Below are positions 20,536-33,000 of a stretch of DNA of 64,000 nucleotides, one piece after another. Position numbers and translations under genes: made by a program. Source of the stretch: Limanda limanda (lineage: Eukaryota; Chordata; Actinopteri; Pleuronectiformes; Pleuronectidae); contig NC_083636.1 in assembly GCF_963576545.1 (NCBI RefSeq), positions 3,028,383 to 3,092,382 of the forward strand, written 5' to 3'. Each line of letters starts with the position of its first letter. Within the stretch, counting starts at the first letter, position 1. The notes under the pieces are model-generated. The model saw nothing but the letters and a program-made list of their open reading frames with translations. It was not told the origin of the DNA and did no database searches.

Positions 20536-23500
20536 CTACAGCCGGACTGGGTGCAGGCCGGAGGTCTTTGGCTCAGCGACGTCCTCACAGCACTCGGCCA
20601 ACCTCCTGGCCGCCCTCCTGGCCAGGTGCAGGTTCCCTCGGGCCTTGGTGACGGCCGTGTACTCGTGGGCCTTCAGCTTGGTGTAGTAGTCTGAGAACTT
20701 GTTGTAGAGCACCGAGATGGGCATGCCGTTGAGGATGATGCCGAAGGAGATGCAGGCGAAGGCGAAGATCCGGCCCAGGTTGGTCTCAGGGACCATGTCT
20801 CCATAGCCGACGGTGGAGATGCTCACCTGGAGGACGGAGAGGAGACACAGGTGAACAGATGCAGAGACACAGCTGGACAGTTTCCAGGTGGAGTGAAGGT
20901 GTGGAGATGACTCACTGTGGCCCACCACCACACATGGGGCATGGAGGTGAAGTTTGTGTTGTGAACGTCTCGCTCCACCGTGTAGACCACGGCTGAAAAC
21001 ATGAAGATCCCCATCGCCATGAAGAGAAGCAGACAGCCCACCTGCAAGGAAACAGATTCTCCTTTTCCTCAAGATGATACAAACTCAGTGAATTTAAATG
21101 TGGTTTTACACAAGGGGACAGTTGGGCCTCTGTGGAGGTTTGAGCTCTGCTGTCTGACATCCTAGTTCAGGGGTTTTCAACTGGTTTTGTCCCAGGGACC
21201 ATTCTGACTAGAAAGGAATCCGCGGCCCACTGATGTGCCTACGTGTGTGTGTGTGTGTGTGCATGAGGAAGTTTTAACATTTGGTTTTCCATGTTGGTTT
21301 TATTTAAAAACCTCAAACAAATCTAGAAAAATCTGTGAAAAAACAACAAAAACGGTTGATTCTCAGTGCTTAAGAATTGAAAACTAAAATTAAAATGCAG
21401 TTTGTAGTTGTACTGCATCTCAGGACCATATGTACATCAATATATAACGTTCATGACTTAAATGTACAGACATGTAGCTGACATGTTGAGAGAAGGTTAA
21501 AGTAACGGTGATCAATAACAATCAACGTAAACTGGGGCTACAACTGAAGAGGGAAGATGACAAAGTAATGCAGAATATGTCACAAATGATAATCATACAA
21601 TATCACACAAACAATTGAGGCCTATACTTAAGTTTAACCTCATGATCACCAGCACCTTTATATGATTTTAGACATATTTTTCTTATCTTAGATATTTTTC
21701 ACGATATTCAAGAGTAATCTGGAAATGTGTTGATTATATCAAAGCGGATTTCGCGGACCCCCGGTTGAAAACCCCTGTCCTAGTTGGATAATGGAATGTA
21801 ACGCTCTGCAGCCCCACCTGCTGGTAGCACTGTTTCAGCGTGAAGCCGAACGCCCGCAGGCCGGTCGAGTGACGAGCCAACTTCAGGATCCTGAAGATCC
21901 TCATCAGACGCATGATCCTCAGAACCTGCCCGACCTGCCGAGAAGAAACAGAAGAGCTGGTGAATCCGATGATGTGAAGGAACCTGAAGCATCGGTCGTT
22001 TCCTCGGCATCATCGTACTTTTCCGACCCGGCCGACGGTCTCGATGTCTCCTGCGTGCAGGTGAGCGTCCTCGTCCTCGAAGCACTCCAGCATCATCTGC
22101 AGGTAGTGCGGCAGGATGGCGATCAGGTCCACGATGTTCAGCACGCTGCGTCCGAAGCGCTGGAGGTCGGGGGTGGAGACCAGGCGCAGCAGGTACTCCA
22201 GCGTGAAGAAGGTGATGCAGAGCGACTCCACGTACTCGCCGTAGAATCGGCCGCTGGGCTGACCCGAGGCCGTCTGGAGAGGAAGGGACAGGAAGTCTGC
22301 TTTGGACTGTGGAGCTGATGGACTGTTTCTCTACTGCTGTCGGGTTCAGGGTCATATCATATCTATATCTATATCTATAAAACTCACTTTGTACTGCATC
22401 TCCTCCACGGTGTTGAGCGTCATGGCGACCAGCGACACCAGCACGAAGATGGAGGAGGCCACGCCCATCAGCTTGGCGGTGACCGAGGAGAACGGCTTCT
22501 CCATCAGGTCCCAGATTCTCCTGCGGGTCGAGCCGAACGCCATCTCGTGGAAGAACTCCTCCCTCTCCACCTCCACCTGCAGGAGGTCACACCGGAGACT
22601 TCATCACACAGAGGAGGGGCCAGATGTTTACTGGAAAACGCTTCAAAATCACATCGATACAGATATTAATACCATAACGTTGTAAAAACTGTTTGTATGT
22701 GGGTCAAATAAACAGATATTGCATCCTGGAATAAGGAGAAAGAAAAATAACAATGACTGAAATGTCAACATCAGATAAAACTGTATTAAAAACACAACTG
22801 GTGAACAAGCTGCAGGACAGTGGGACGGAGCTTATTGTCCATCTGTCAAGACCGCAGTGATTCGTGAAGTAGGTCAGACGGACTGAGACTCAGACGACAG
22901 ATTAGAGACGACTTGTCACAGGTAGAAGAATCAGAGCTGAGCGTCTTGACTTTTGTATTTTGGCCAAAACCACTTCATCACAGGTCGTCGAGTCAGACTG
23001 TCTCCAGTGTGTGTTTGTGTGTGTGTGTGTGTGTCCTGCTGTGTGTGTGCTCTTGTAGGTCAGCGTGTTGTCCTCATGATGTCATCGTGACGTCACAGTG
23101 ACATCATACTCCCGCCTATAGATATATACAGAGACTAGATGTCTCGTTCGATGGAGCTGGACGTCCGCACATGGCGGCCATCTTGCTACAGGCGGCTCGC
23201 TCACCCATAACATTGTGTTGGTAGTGGTACTTACTTTTTAAATAACAATAACTTGCTCAATTTTCAACCGATCTGGTTTGTTATAAACGTCAGAGATGTA
23301 GTTATGACACTGCATAAATTATTCCATTTTTTAGAAAATAACATAATTATTCATAAGTATGCAGTGTCATATCTATATCTCTGACGTTTATAAGAAACCA
23401 AACCGTTTAAGTTATGGTTATTTACCACTACCAACACAATGTTATGGGTTAGCGAGCTGCCTGTAGCAAGATGGCCGGCAACGCAGACGAGACATCTAGC

Positions 23501-25664
23501 CTTTATATATATCTATGCTCCCACCCACCTCGGCCATCAGCTGCTTCTGGATCTTCAGCTGCTCGCTCTGCTCGTCCTGCCGCTCCTCGAAGGAGATGCG
23601 GCAGCAGCGCTGGCTGTTCTTGATCCGGACGCCCCAGTAGTTGATCTCCTCCAGGAAGCTGCGTGGACACAGTTCGTCTTTGATCCAGAGGACGCCCGTC
23701 CTGAGGACGAGCAAAGGGACAAGTCTAACATCACGTTCAACACAGCACGTCTCCTCCTCTCAGGCTCCAGGCTTCACCTGTAGAAGCTGAAGATGTTGTG
23801 GAAGACTTTGGGATCTCGGTCGAAGAAGAACTCGTTGCTCTGGACGATGAAGTCGTCGCACAGGTCCAACTTCCTGCTGTGGTCCGAGCACGTGGCCAAG
23901 CGGCCGATCCGGGTGGTTGGATACCGGGCAGCTAGCCTGTAGGGCAGGTGGTAAACCTGGAGGAGGGGAGGAGTTCAGAACCTCGTGACTACAGCTGAAA
24001 CTAAAAGGTTTATTTTACTTAGTTAATCTGTTTCTATTTTTTTATATTGAATAACTGCAAATCCTTTAAAAGGCCGGAGGAGGATTTTGTAAAATCTCTC
24101 TTCAAATGTAAACAGAAAACAGCTCTTTGCCAAGAGCAAAAATTACAGCAGCTGTTCATCTTTGTGCCTCTAGGTGGCGACACACCCATAAACCACAGTA
24201 CATCTGCAGGTCCACATGCTACTGCTGTTACTTTTTATCCCCTACAGGGGGCGGTGTTGCTTTCGAAATAAACAGTATTTCCCCAATCGTAGTTAGGGTA
24301 ATGGTAACACTAAATAGCGCCTCCTGGTGGAGAACCTGTTGCAGCAGCGTGTAGAAGTTACCGTTCCTCCATAACCGGTTTACCTCTAATCAATTAGACA
24401 TTTTAGCTTTCACTATTTTACTGGCAAGACGCCACCTCCTTCTCAACTGGAAGTCAACTAAAGCTCCCTCTAGCACTCAGTGGCTCAACGACACCATGTC
24501 TTTCCTAAAGCTGGAAAAGATTAGATATTCGGTGAAAGGTAGCTCTAACAAATTTTATAGTAAGTGGCTTCCCTTTCTTACATTCTTTCACTCTCTCCAG
24601 TCTCTGCCCCCTGATTGACGGACCCCTCTCTCTTTTCTCTCTTTCTTCTTCCTTTTTATTCAGTCATTTACTTATTCTTTTTTTTTTGTGTTTTCTTTTG
24701 TTTTTTTGTTTTCCCTTTAATTTATTAATACTGTGCAGCTTTAATCCTTAATTATTACTTAATAGAATTTACAGTTATCTATCTTTCATTATTATTATTA
24801 TTTTCATTGAGTTGTGTAATGTATTGTTCGTATGACCACGTTCATGTGGTCCATAAAATAAGAAAAACATCCTAGGAGGAAGACTGTATACCCTACTCTT
24901 AATCCATTGTGATGCACAGTGTTTTTATGGTGTCAATGTCTCTACATATTGTTAATTGTCTGACTGTGATTTTGAGATACCCAATGTAAATTTGACATTG
25001 CTTCCTGTTCTACTGTGCCATACCTTCTAATAAAAATATTAAAAAAAAAAAAAAAAAAAGAAGTTACCGTTCCTCCGACGTTGATGTTGAGGATGAAGTG
25101 TTTGTTCGGACACATCAGCAGGTACGAGGGCGGCACCGGGAACCGATCCTCCTCTTCTTCGTACTCATCGTAAAGATCGTAGATGTCTCTGCTCAGATCC
25201 TTCACGAAAATAAACAAAAAAATCTGATGAACTAAACAATTTAAAGTTTTTTGCAACATGAAGAATAAAATAAAAAATTCAAAATATTTAAAAGACTCAA
25301 AGGAATTCAAATGATACTGGATTATAAATGCATTTGGAATAAAAAAAAAGAAAAACAAATGTACAACTGGATGTAAATTGATCTGTTGACCTTTGACTAT
25401 TAGGACCAATCACAACTGATTAAAACCTGTGTCCATGAACCTAGAACCGAAGTGAATAGAATAAAGATCTGACTCCAGCGTCTCTGAGGATCTGCTGCTG
25501 CTCCTGAGGAGTGGAGGAAAGGATCCGACCTGCATGGAGCTCCAGGGCTTGAAGGTGCAGGTGAAGTCCACGTGGTCCAGCGGCTCCTTGGCGGCTTGAG
25601 TCCGGCTGCCGGGTTTGTAGCTGTGGAACGAGCTCCTGCTCCGGGCTCGGAGGTGGGACAACAT
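20536..25664 (-). CDS. kcnv2: KCNV2 (Kv8.2), electrically silent voltage-gated K+ channel subunit, in nine coding exons
   Basis: Kv8.2 does not conduct alone. It joins Kv2 subunits and sets the photoreceptor inner-segment current. Exons: 25530-25664, 25068-25199, 23778-23956, 23529-23700, 22388-22576, 22019-22273, 21818-21934, 20916-21041 and 20536-20826. They total 1596 nt (531 aa) with no phase error; human is 545 aa as I recall. T1 domain: NINVGG and C-x20-CC. The S1 segment follows MEKPFSS. The S4 segment reads [18 protein letters not shown]. The filter is TVGYGD. In S6, [15 protein letters not shown] has P-I-S where conducting Kv channels have P-x-P, as expected for a silent subunit. The start [13 protein letters not shown] is the only ATG fitting the phase-0 first exon. 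Position between VLDLR and PUM3 supports the name. The human gene has two coding exons as I recall; here there are nine. Confidence 0.93.
20823..20916 (-). other. kcnv2: KCNV2 intron 8 (89 bp) with direct repeats across both splice sites
   Basis: In transcript sense the donor reads CACA|GTGAGTCATCTCCAC and the acceptor CCAG|GTGAGCATCTCCACC. About 15 bases are shared. The site lies in the pore loop between WWWAT and [10 protein letters not shown], where I recall the single human intron to be. Confidence 0.75.
21168..21777. mobile_element. hAT element, 610 bp, in KCNV2 intron 7
   Basis: The terminal repeats CAGGGGTTTTCAAC and GTTGAAAACCCCTG are flanked by the perfect 8-bp duplication TCCTAGTT (21160-21167 and 21778-21785). 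It makes up most of the 776-bp intron. It contains a short TG tract and no intact gene. Confidence 0.93.
23117..23517. mobile_element. Palindromic fold-back MITE, copy 1, abutting a KCNV2 splice donor
   Basis: The ends are TATAGATATATACAGAGACTAG and its near-complement. The arms are long and complementary, joined through a centre near 23330 (ATTCCATTTTTTAGAAAATAA). Flanks CTCCCGCC (23109-23116) and CTCCCACC (23518-23525) match at seven of eight bases. The right flank overlaps bases +4 to +11 of the exon-4 donor at 23528. The arms carry CATGGCGGCCATCTTG. A second copy is at 56358-56807. Confidence 0.88.
24353..25076 (+). mobile_element. 5'-truncated L1-type LINE with an 18-bp target duplication spanning a KCNV2 exon boundary
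   Basis: AGAAGTTACCGTTCCTCC occurs at 24353-24370 and again at 25059-25076. Between them is a segment ending AATAAAAATATT and a poly(A) run of about 18. An open stretch at 24403-24618 encodes an L1 ORF2-type C-terminus (HLLLNWKS, then LEKIRYS, then WLPFL) ending at TGA. The element is about 688 bp. The right duplication contains the last nine bases of KCNV2 exon 2 and its donor; the left copy is a decoy donor. Confidence 0.92.
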
Positions 25665-26952
25665 GTCTCCTGCTGAGTGGGTTTGGATCTAAGAAGACTC
25701 AAACCTGCAGGAAGACACATCCTGGGAAACCCATCGTTTACACAGACACAGCTGGAGACCTGCAGAGCTCAGGGACTCACAGAGAAATGAAGTGATTCTC
25801 ATCGTCTACAGCCGCAGACTGAGATGATCCGGGTGCTTAAAGTGTTTAATACTATCATCCTCCTCCTCCTCCATCACCCCCCCCCCCCTCTCCGACCTCC
25901 CACTTCAGCTAAATGTGCAAGATGAGGTTTGGTGAAATCTTCGGTGTCATTGTTTTACACATCCTAAAACTGATGATATACTTTAAAATATAAAATACTG
26001 AAAAGTGAAACTTGTGCATATATTGTGATGTCAGGATTTGGGAAGAGGAAGAGTTGATGCCAATTGAACAAATTTAACATTTTGAATGTTTTATTGTCCA
26101 AGTCTGTATGAATATGAGAATGAAAGAACAAGGAAATGTTTTGGACAATCTGACGTGGTACATAGCTGTTAATATTGAGGTGATATAATATATGGTAATT
26201 GTTGATTTTCAATCATGAATACTGACGTCTGTAAATACACTTAAATATATTTCCCATATTATAACACTCACTCTTGCCAGAAGTGCCTTTTGAGTACTTA
26301 ATGCTTTATGTACTAATTTCTAGGTTTGTTTTTTTTCCCCAGTTCTTTCAACGTATAACACAAATATTCACAGGTCAAACTGCAGCAGGAGCTTTTCCCT
26401 CCGCGTGGAACTCAGACGTCACATCTGACATCTTTTAATCCAACCGTGTGTTTGACTGACGACTCAGATAAGTGGAGATTAATCCCGGCTGCAGTGAAAC
26501 AGGGATAATGAACCGACGGGACCGGATTCGTTCCAAATGAGAAAACGACCCACTTCTCCTCATCCTCCTGTTCTTCACTCAGCTGCTGATGTTTCACAGA
26601 TTAAAGATGGAGGCACAGAGGTTTTAGTTGTGTCAGTTAAGTGGGTTTGATTCTGCCTCTTTGTATAAATACTATAGATCAGGGTGCATCCTGTTTAGTT
26701 TGAATTCTCCCTTGTGTGATGAGAAATGTAGTTGTTGCCTCTGGGATCTTTAGTTTCAGAACAGTTAAACTTTCCTTATTTCTTAATGTGTAGTCTTTGT
26801 GTCTGAGAGGTCAAAGGTCACCACCCACACTTCAAATATAACCACATCTGGACACCAGAGCATTTCCCTGAGATTGAAAATAAAGATGGACGATGTGTCA
26901 CTAAAGCAAACACACACACGATAGAGGTTCTGAACAACTTTGCGTATCAGAC
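25665..26952. other. Interval between KCNV2 start and VLDLR 3' end
   Basis: It should hold the KCNV2 promoter (minus-strand transcription). A (C)n run lies at 25878-25890. TAATCC motifs, the core of photoreceptor CRX/OTX sites, lie at about 26437 and 26480. A perfect DR1 nuclear-receptor repeat AGGTCAAAGGTCA lies at 26808-26820. No coding exon was recognised. Confidence 0.5.
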
Positions 26953-28033
26953 TTTATTCTGCAAATCGGTTTCCTCACAGATACAGAGCTCTTAAGTTTT
27001 TAATAACGTTTCCCCTTCACTGTACAAGTCTAGAAAAAGTTCACAGCAACAGCACAAACATACAAAATAGTTTTAGCAAATTCAAATTGTGTTGATTTCA
27101 TATTTTTTTTTTGTCATTTTAAGGTTTTTTCTTTCTTGTTAAATACGTCTCTTGTGGAACTGTGACCCTGGTGCGATGCCCGACTTTAGCAAAAAGTGGA
27201 TTTCAAGTCAAATGTATACAATCTTATTTACACGAGAACATTTGATCAAAGTGCATTGAAGAGTCCTGATTGGATGAGTTCATATGTACAAGTGTTTACA
27301 AATGCTGTAACCATGGTGATCCGTACACAGCTTCTACAACAATAATAATAATAATATAATAGTAAAAATGAGTTTCAGGAGGTACTGTAGAAAAGCAGAA
27401 ATAAAAATTAACAAATGAAACAAAAAAAACATGTGCATTTTTTAGATTTACTGAATCGAACATAAATATACAAACATCTGAGCCTGAGGGATCAGAGGAG
27501 CAGGAAATGACGTTTGGACGATGGTTTCTCCAGGAGGATTCTCATTCCTGCACGACCCCCCCCCCCCGACCCTTCGCTCGCCCGCCGTCGTGTCGGGAAC
27601 GAGGAGCTCGGATCCGGATTCAGATCCTGTCGCTGTTCAGTCCGGACACAGAAATCCTCGTTAAAGAGTCAAAAAGGCAAAGAGTCTCTCTCGTCTGTCG
27701 GAGACAAGATGGCGTCGGACTCCTCTTAGAGCTGGGGGGGGGGGCAAAAAGAGACAGGAAGTCGTCCAAGCTCCGAAAAAACAAACAAAAAACAAAACAA
27801 ACAACGTAGCACTGAGTGAAATCCGTCATGATTCATCGTTGTATTCACATTAGTAACACTTCCACCGCTCGTCCTCAGCACAGATGATGACTCAGCGCTC
27901 TTCAGAAGTCATGTGGTCGTTACGGTAAGGGCTGCTACAGACACCCGTCGGCATGGCAACAAGGAGGCGCCATGCGACGCTACGGGCTGCCGCCAAAAAG
28001 ACAAACGACAAAAACAAGAAAAAAACAGGACGA
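26953..28033 (-). terminator. vldlr: VLDLR 3' UTR with polyadenylation signal
   Basis: The stop codon is at 28034-28036. The first convincing AATAAA on the minus strand is the complement of 26953-26958, giving a 3' UTR of about 1.1 kb. It includes a (T)-rich stretch, G/C homopolymer runs near 27550 and 27733, and an (AAT)n tract near 27343. Confidence 0.7.
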
Positions 28034-30003
28034 TCAGGACAAATCATCTTCTGTGCTCACGATGGAAATCTGGAGAGAGATGAAAGGGGGGGGGGGGGGG
28101 AGGAAGAGGGACACGTCATTAACATGTTTTATTTGATTGTTTATGTAAATTAGTCATCGTCGCACAATTAAAACATTTGTCGCTTTTATTTCCCCACGTG
28201 AATATGTGGAAAATATATATTTCAAGTTTCAGTTCTTTTCAATCACAGCTTTTCTGTCTGTCGCTACGTTTAATTCTTAGTTTATATCAATCGAAAAAAC
28301 AAGGTGGGTACAGGTCCACTTTTATATAGTGGATCATATAGAGAGAGATTTAAGTGTAGATAGGGTTGCAAAATTCCGGGAATATTCAAAGTTGGAAACT
28401 TTCCATTGGAATTAACGGGAATTAACAGGAATAAACTGGAAATGTTGTGGGTAATTTATACTAACTGTATTTACCTTGTCATATACAGACATAAATATAA
28501 ACATTTTGTTTTGTCATAGGCTGATTTGAGCCCTGAGGAAACTTTGGGCACTTGACTATATGCTTCTGCATCGTTGTGTCATTCTTAACATAGGTCTTTG
28601 CACAGTATTTGCAAATGTACACAGCCTTTCCTTCTACATTGGATGGGTGAAATGTCTCCACACATGAGAGAGTGCACGTGGCATTGTTCTGTAGAATAAG
28701 ATGAGGAAATAGTTTGTAAAAAAACACTAATGCAATGCCAGAGATATAAATAGTTAGCCAAACAATTGGAATCGTCTGTAAACATAATTTACAATTGATG
28801 GATAAATGAATGGAAATAGTCTAGATGAACAGATGAACAATCCTCAATCAGCATGCTAATATATTTTCCCAGTAATATCATGGAAACTTACCTGACTAGT
28901 CCTTCACTCTACAGCAGGCCTCAGTAGCCCTGCTGTAGAGTGAAGCATGCTGGGAGTTATCTGTGCATGTGATGGAAGAATGACCAGTGGAGGGTTGAAA
29001 CTCAACGTGCAGCCTGCATTCCATACATCTTTAAAATAGAGTTTTAAATGATGTTTTTATTGCTCAGCGTTTAATTTGCGTATTTATTTATTTTTTCAAA
29101 ATTCCCAAAATTCCCAAAATTCCCGAGCTAAACTTCCCATGGAAAGTTTCCGGAAATTTACCGGAAACTTTCCGCCCCTTTGCAACCCTAAGTGTAGATA
29201 TGTTTAACCTGGTTTTAATTGAGACTGGAAGCAGAAACACATTCTTCTGGTGAAAGTGAAAACGCCTCTGAAGCTCGTTAGTAAATCGTCTTCATTTAAT
29301 TTAATTAAATGAAGTTGATGCTGCAGCTTCTCCAGCGGACAGAGACACGTGGAGGTCCGAGTCCATCTCGTGTCTCCGGCCGGGTTTAGGTTAATCTGAT
29401 TAATCTGTGTGGACTCCAGACAACACCCAGAGGATTACCCCGGGTCCGGAGGTCGAGGTGAGAGCGGAGGTCACGATTGGCATCAGGGCGAAATGATTTA
29501 ATCGGCTCAGACTCTGCAGCATTAAGAGCTGAAGCTGTTATTTACCACATTCCACTTATAGTGATAATGATCTGATTGAGATTTGGGTTAAGATCGGTTC
29601 ATCCAGTCTTTTACCCACAATGCCCTCTGCTCCGTGGCGGTTCACTCACCGCAGGGTAGGTGTGTCCCACGTTGGCGCCGTGCCGGGTGATGTCGATGTT
29701 CAGGTCTTCTTCGGTGGTCTTCAGGTACACTGGGTTGTCGAAGTTCATGCTCTTCTGGTTCTTCAGCTGCCAGTTTCTCCACATCAGGTAACCGCCCGCC
29801 GCCGCCATCGCCAGCAGCACTGAAACAAACAGTCAGATGATTAGGGAATTGATGTTTAATTAAGATTAAGTAAGATGATGGAGGACGTTTCCATCCATCG
29901 GCTCCAGAGTCTGATCTCCACTCACACACGGGCAGGATGGCCCAGGCGGCTGCAGAACCTCGGGCTGTGGAGTTCAGCTGGATCGACGTGTTCTGGTGGG
30001 CTT
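28034..30003 (-). CDS. vldlr: VLDLR exons 18-20: juxtamembrane, transmembrane and cytoplasmic tail
   Basis: Exon 29926-30003 encodes a Ser/Thr-rich stalk and the first half of the membrane helix (AAAWAILPV). Exon 29650-29819 continues [14 protein letters not shown], the stop-transfer RNWQLKNQK and [18 protein letters not shown] binds the adaptors Dab1 and ARH in this family. The last 36 coding bases (28034-28069) give [11 protein letters not shown]. Between the last two exons lies the second hAT BED element. Confidence 0.95.
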
Positions 30004-33000
30004 CTGCAAAAAAAACAACACAACCAAAAGAACATCAACACTGGACTTTAACAATGATAAACAGATTTGTGGTTTCAAGTTGTCTCCTTGTTCAGTTTGA
30101 GGAGCGTTTGTTTGAATCAGCTGAAAAAGAAGTTTGTTAAAATGCTTAAATGTCCTGAAACTGAGAGATTAGGTTCCAAACTTTCTAAAGCTTTGTGTAA
30201 AGACCCTGTTTCCAACACTATCCAGACTCTGGGAGTTGAGCTGGGGGGGGGGTTCTGGTGGACGAGTGAGTGACATGACTGGCAAACAGCGGCTGAAAGC
30301 AGCGCCGGAGACGTCCGGACAAAAGGAGACAAAAAGCAGGATTTATTTAACTGCTGCTGCCAAACGGCTCCTCAGAGAAACCGTGAACCGACACAAACTG
30401 AAGGAGAGACGACGGATTAAAGAGTCGGATAATCTGAATCTGATAAAGAGTCTGCTTCCAACACTGGCTCTGTAAAATCTATGACAGGGAGACGGTTCTA
30501 GATATGAATGGATCGGTCACTTCCTGTACTCGGCCACTAGGTGCTGCTCCTGTGCTTGATAGAAACCTCTGCAGAGCTCGAAGCTGGAAAGTCGTTCGGT
30601 GTGAGAATCGTCCAGAGTCGTGCAGACACATCAGCTTCATGTGCAGCTGCAGGAAAACACTTTAAACGACAGCTTCTGATCAAGGCTCAAAATAACGTAA
30701 TTAAAGTCACGAGAAACAAACTGTTGATCATCAGCAGCATTTTCCAGAGTCAGGACAGAGTGACTGAATCAAACGTCTCCAGCTCACAGACTGGAACTGA
30801 AGGCAAAAGTCTATTAAGCGTCACAGTGCAGCTCCTGTTTACACTGACGTCACATGAAGAGAATCATATTACTATTATTTAAGTCTCAGATGCACTGGAA
30901 CAATCTGCACGAGTTGGTTTAAAAATTATTAGAACTAGAAATGTAAGGAGTCAAATACAACAAGTGGAAATTTCAGCGTTAAAATTAAAAAGGCAAGAAA
31001 TTCGTCTGAATGCAACAACAAACACCAAAGCACAGGAGTCGTTATTTCAGAGGATGGATTTTCAATCGAGGATTTTTTAATTTCTGAAGCTCTTCTCATG
31101 CCGTCAGTGGATTAATAGAAAAATCAGAAGCGTTCATAGAAAGAAGAGAAATCCAAACAAACCACTTTAGAGAAAGGTTGTTATTCATCTGGAGAGAACT
31201 GGTTATTTAGAGCAAAGCTCCTCATGCTTCACACACGTCCCAGTGACACCAGCACGACGGCTTTACCTGGCAGCGGCTTCCCCAGAGCTTTCCCATCATC
31301 CTTTGAGGGAACTTGAGGAGGAGGAGGAGGGTCTGTCACAGAAAGAGCCAGAGAGTCACATGACTGACAACAAAGACTTGACAACAAGATGTGGGAGTCG
31401 TCCTCTTTTTAAACAGATCAGAACAAATCAGGTCTCAGGAGAGAGAAGCAGACAGAAGAAGTCGAGACAGATCAGCAAGCTCAGAGAAAAGGTCACGACC
31501 TCGTTCTCACGGCTTTTACATAACGGCTGACATACGAGCAAGTAGGTCATTAATCAATCAACAGAAAATTATGATTAAAGTCTTATATTCTGAACGTTAG
31601 ATACGGAAACAGCTTTCTGTTCGTTCACTGGTTTCATTTCCTCTTTATTTCTCTTCTGACGGCTTCAAACACCAACGTGAACGGTCGTATCTCTCTTCAT
31701 ATGTAAGAGGCAGCATACAATTCCCCATTCACACTATTAAAAATGTATATTTTAAAAATAAATTGTATATCTTGTTAAAAGGAAACAGATTTACTGGAAA
31801 TTAAAGTTTTATTTGTTGCAGCACTGAGACTAGAAAACAGAAAATCAGTTTCCTTAGTTCTGGTTTTGTGCTCCGAGGCCTCAGAAGGTTTCTGACACTA
31901 CGTCAGGCAGCGTTTGAACTTCTCTCTCTTCGTTCCTCACACGACCTTCTTCACGTTACACCGTGATGCCTTCAGGGGCAGACTGTCAAACAGAGCGCCG
32001 CTATCAGAACGTGCTCCATTCATCTCCTTGAGTCTGGAAAGTGACTCAAAAAAGGCATAAAAACCTCAGAAGGATCAAGAGGAAACGACTTTGATGAGAA
32101 ACACGAAATCCAAACACCTTCCAGGAGGTAAATAGTTGGATCAGTGTCGGTAAAACAAGGAACTGCTTGTGGCCCTCGAGCTGAGGAGAACCCTAAAGAG
32201 ACGATCACCTATTTCCACAGAATCTATTTTCCTAGTTTCATTATTTTGAAGGTTTTGGTTTTAGACGAGTGTATCTGTGCGTGTGTTTATGATATATATC
32301 CCTGGTGTGGTGGTGGAAATCTGCACTTAAACTTTACTACTTCACTATGTATGTGTCTGCACACATACAGTCCCTGACAAAAGTCTTGTCGCTTGGGTAC
32401 AAGTTGACCTTAAGTGCCCCTCAAATATATTTGTAATCAATTTTTTTTTACAAGAAATGGCTAATTTCAATACCAACAGCTTTTGAAATAATGTTTTGGT
32501 GCCAAACGGAACTGCTGAAAAGCATTCTAACCTTCACAGCTTGGTAAAGCCCACTGAGTCAGTTTTTGCAAAGACAAAAGTCTTGTCGCCTTGTCATATG
32601 ATGCACCCAATCCTAGATACAGCCTCACCTTTGATCAATAATTGATCAATCAGTTAGTGGGTGTGTATAAAAAGAACCCCAGCACACCAGACCTTCACAT
32701 CAACTGCAACTTGACCTCTGACAACATGCCTAAGATTCACCCTGAGACCAAAGCATTGATTATCAAGAGGCTGAAGATCAGATCCACTGCTGAGGTGGCT
32801 GACACCTTCAATGTTTCTCAGCATCAAGTACAAAGAATAAGAACAAGACTTGAAGAGACTGGAGATGTTTTTGACAAGCCCAGGTCCGGCAGAGCCCGCA
32901 AGACATCTGCTCGGAAATCCAAGGACAGCCCCTTTTCCACTGCAGCAGAGCTCCACCAGGCCTGGTCACCTCAAGTCCCCGTGTCAACCAGGACAGTTTG

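Noticed and set aside
21791..22318. 175-codon plus-strand frame across KCNV2 exons 6-7
   Set aside because: It is the antisense shadow of the real KCNV2 exons, where splice sites, phase and protein family all support the minus strand.
26430..26490. TAATCC motifs as a KCNV2 photoreceptor enhancer
   Set aside because: Two copies of a 6-bp core in 1.3 kb are near chance expectation. Noted in the interval entry only.
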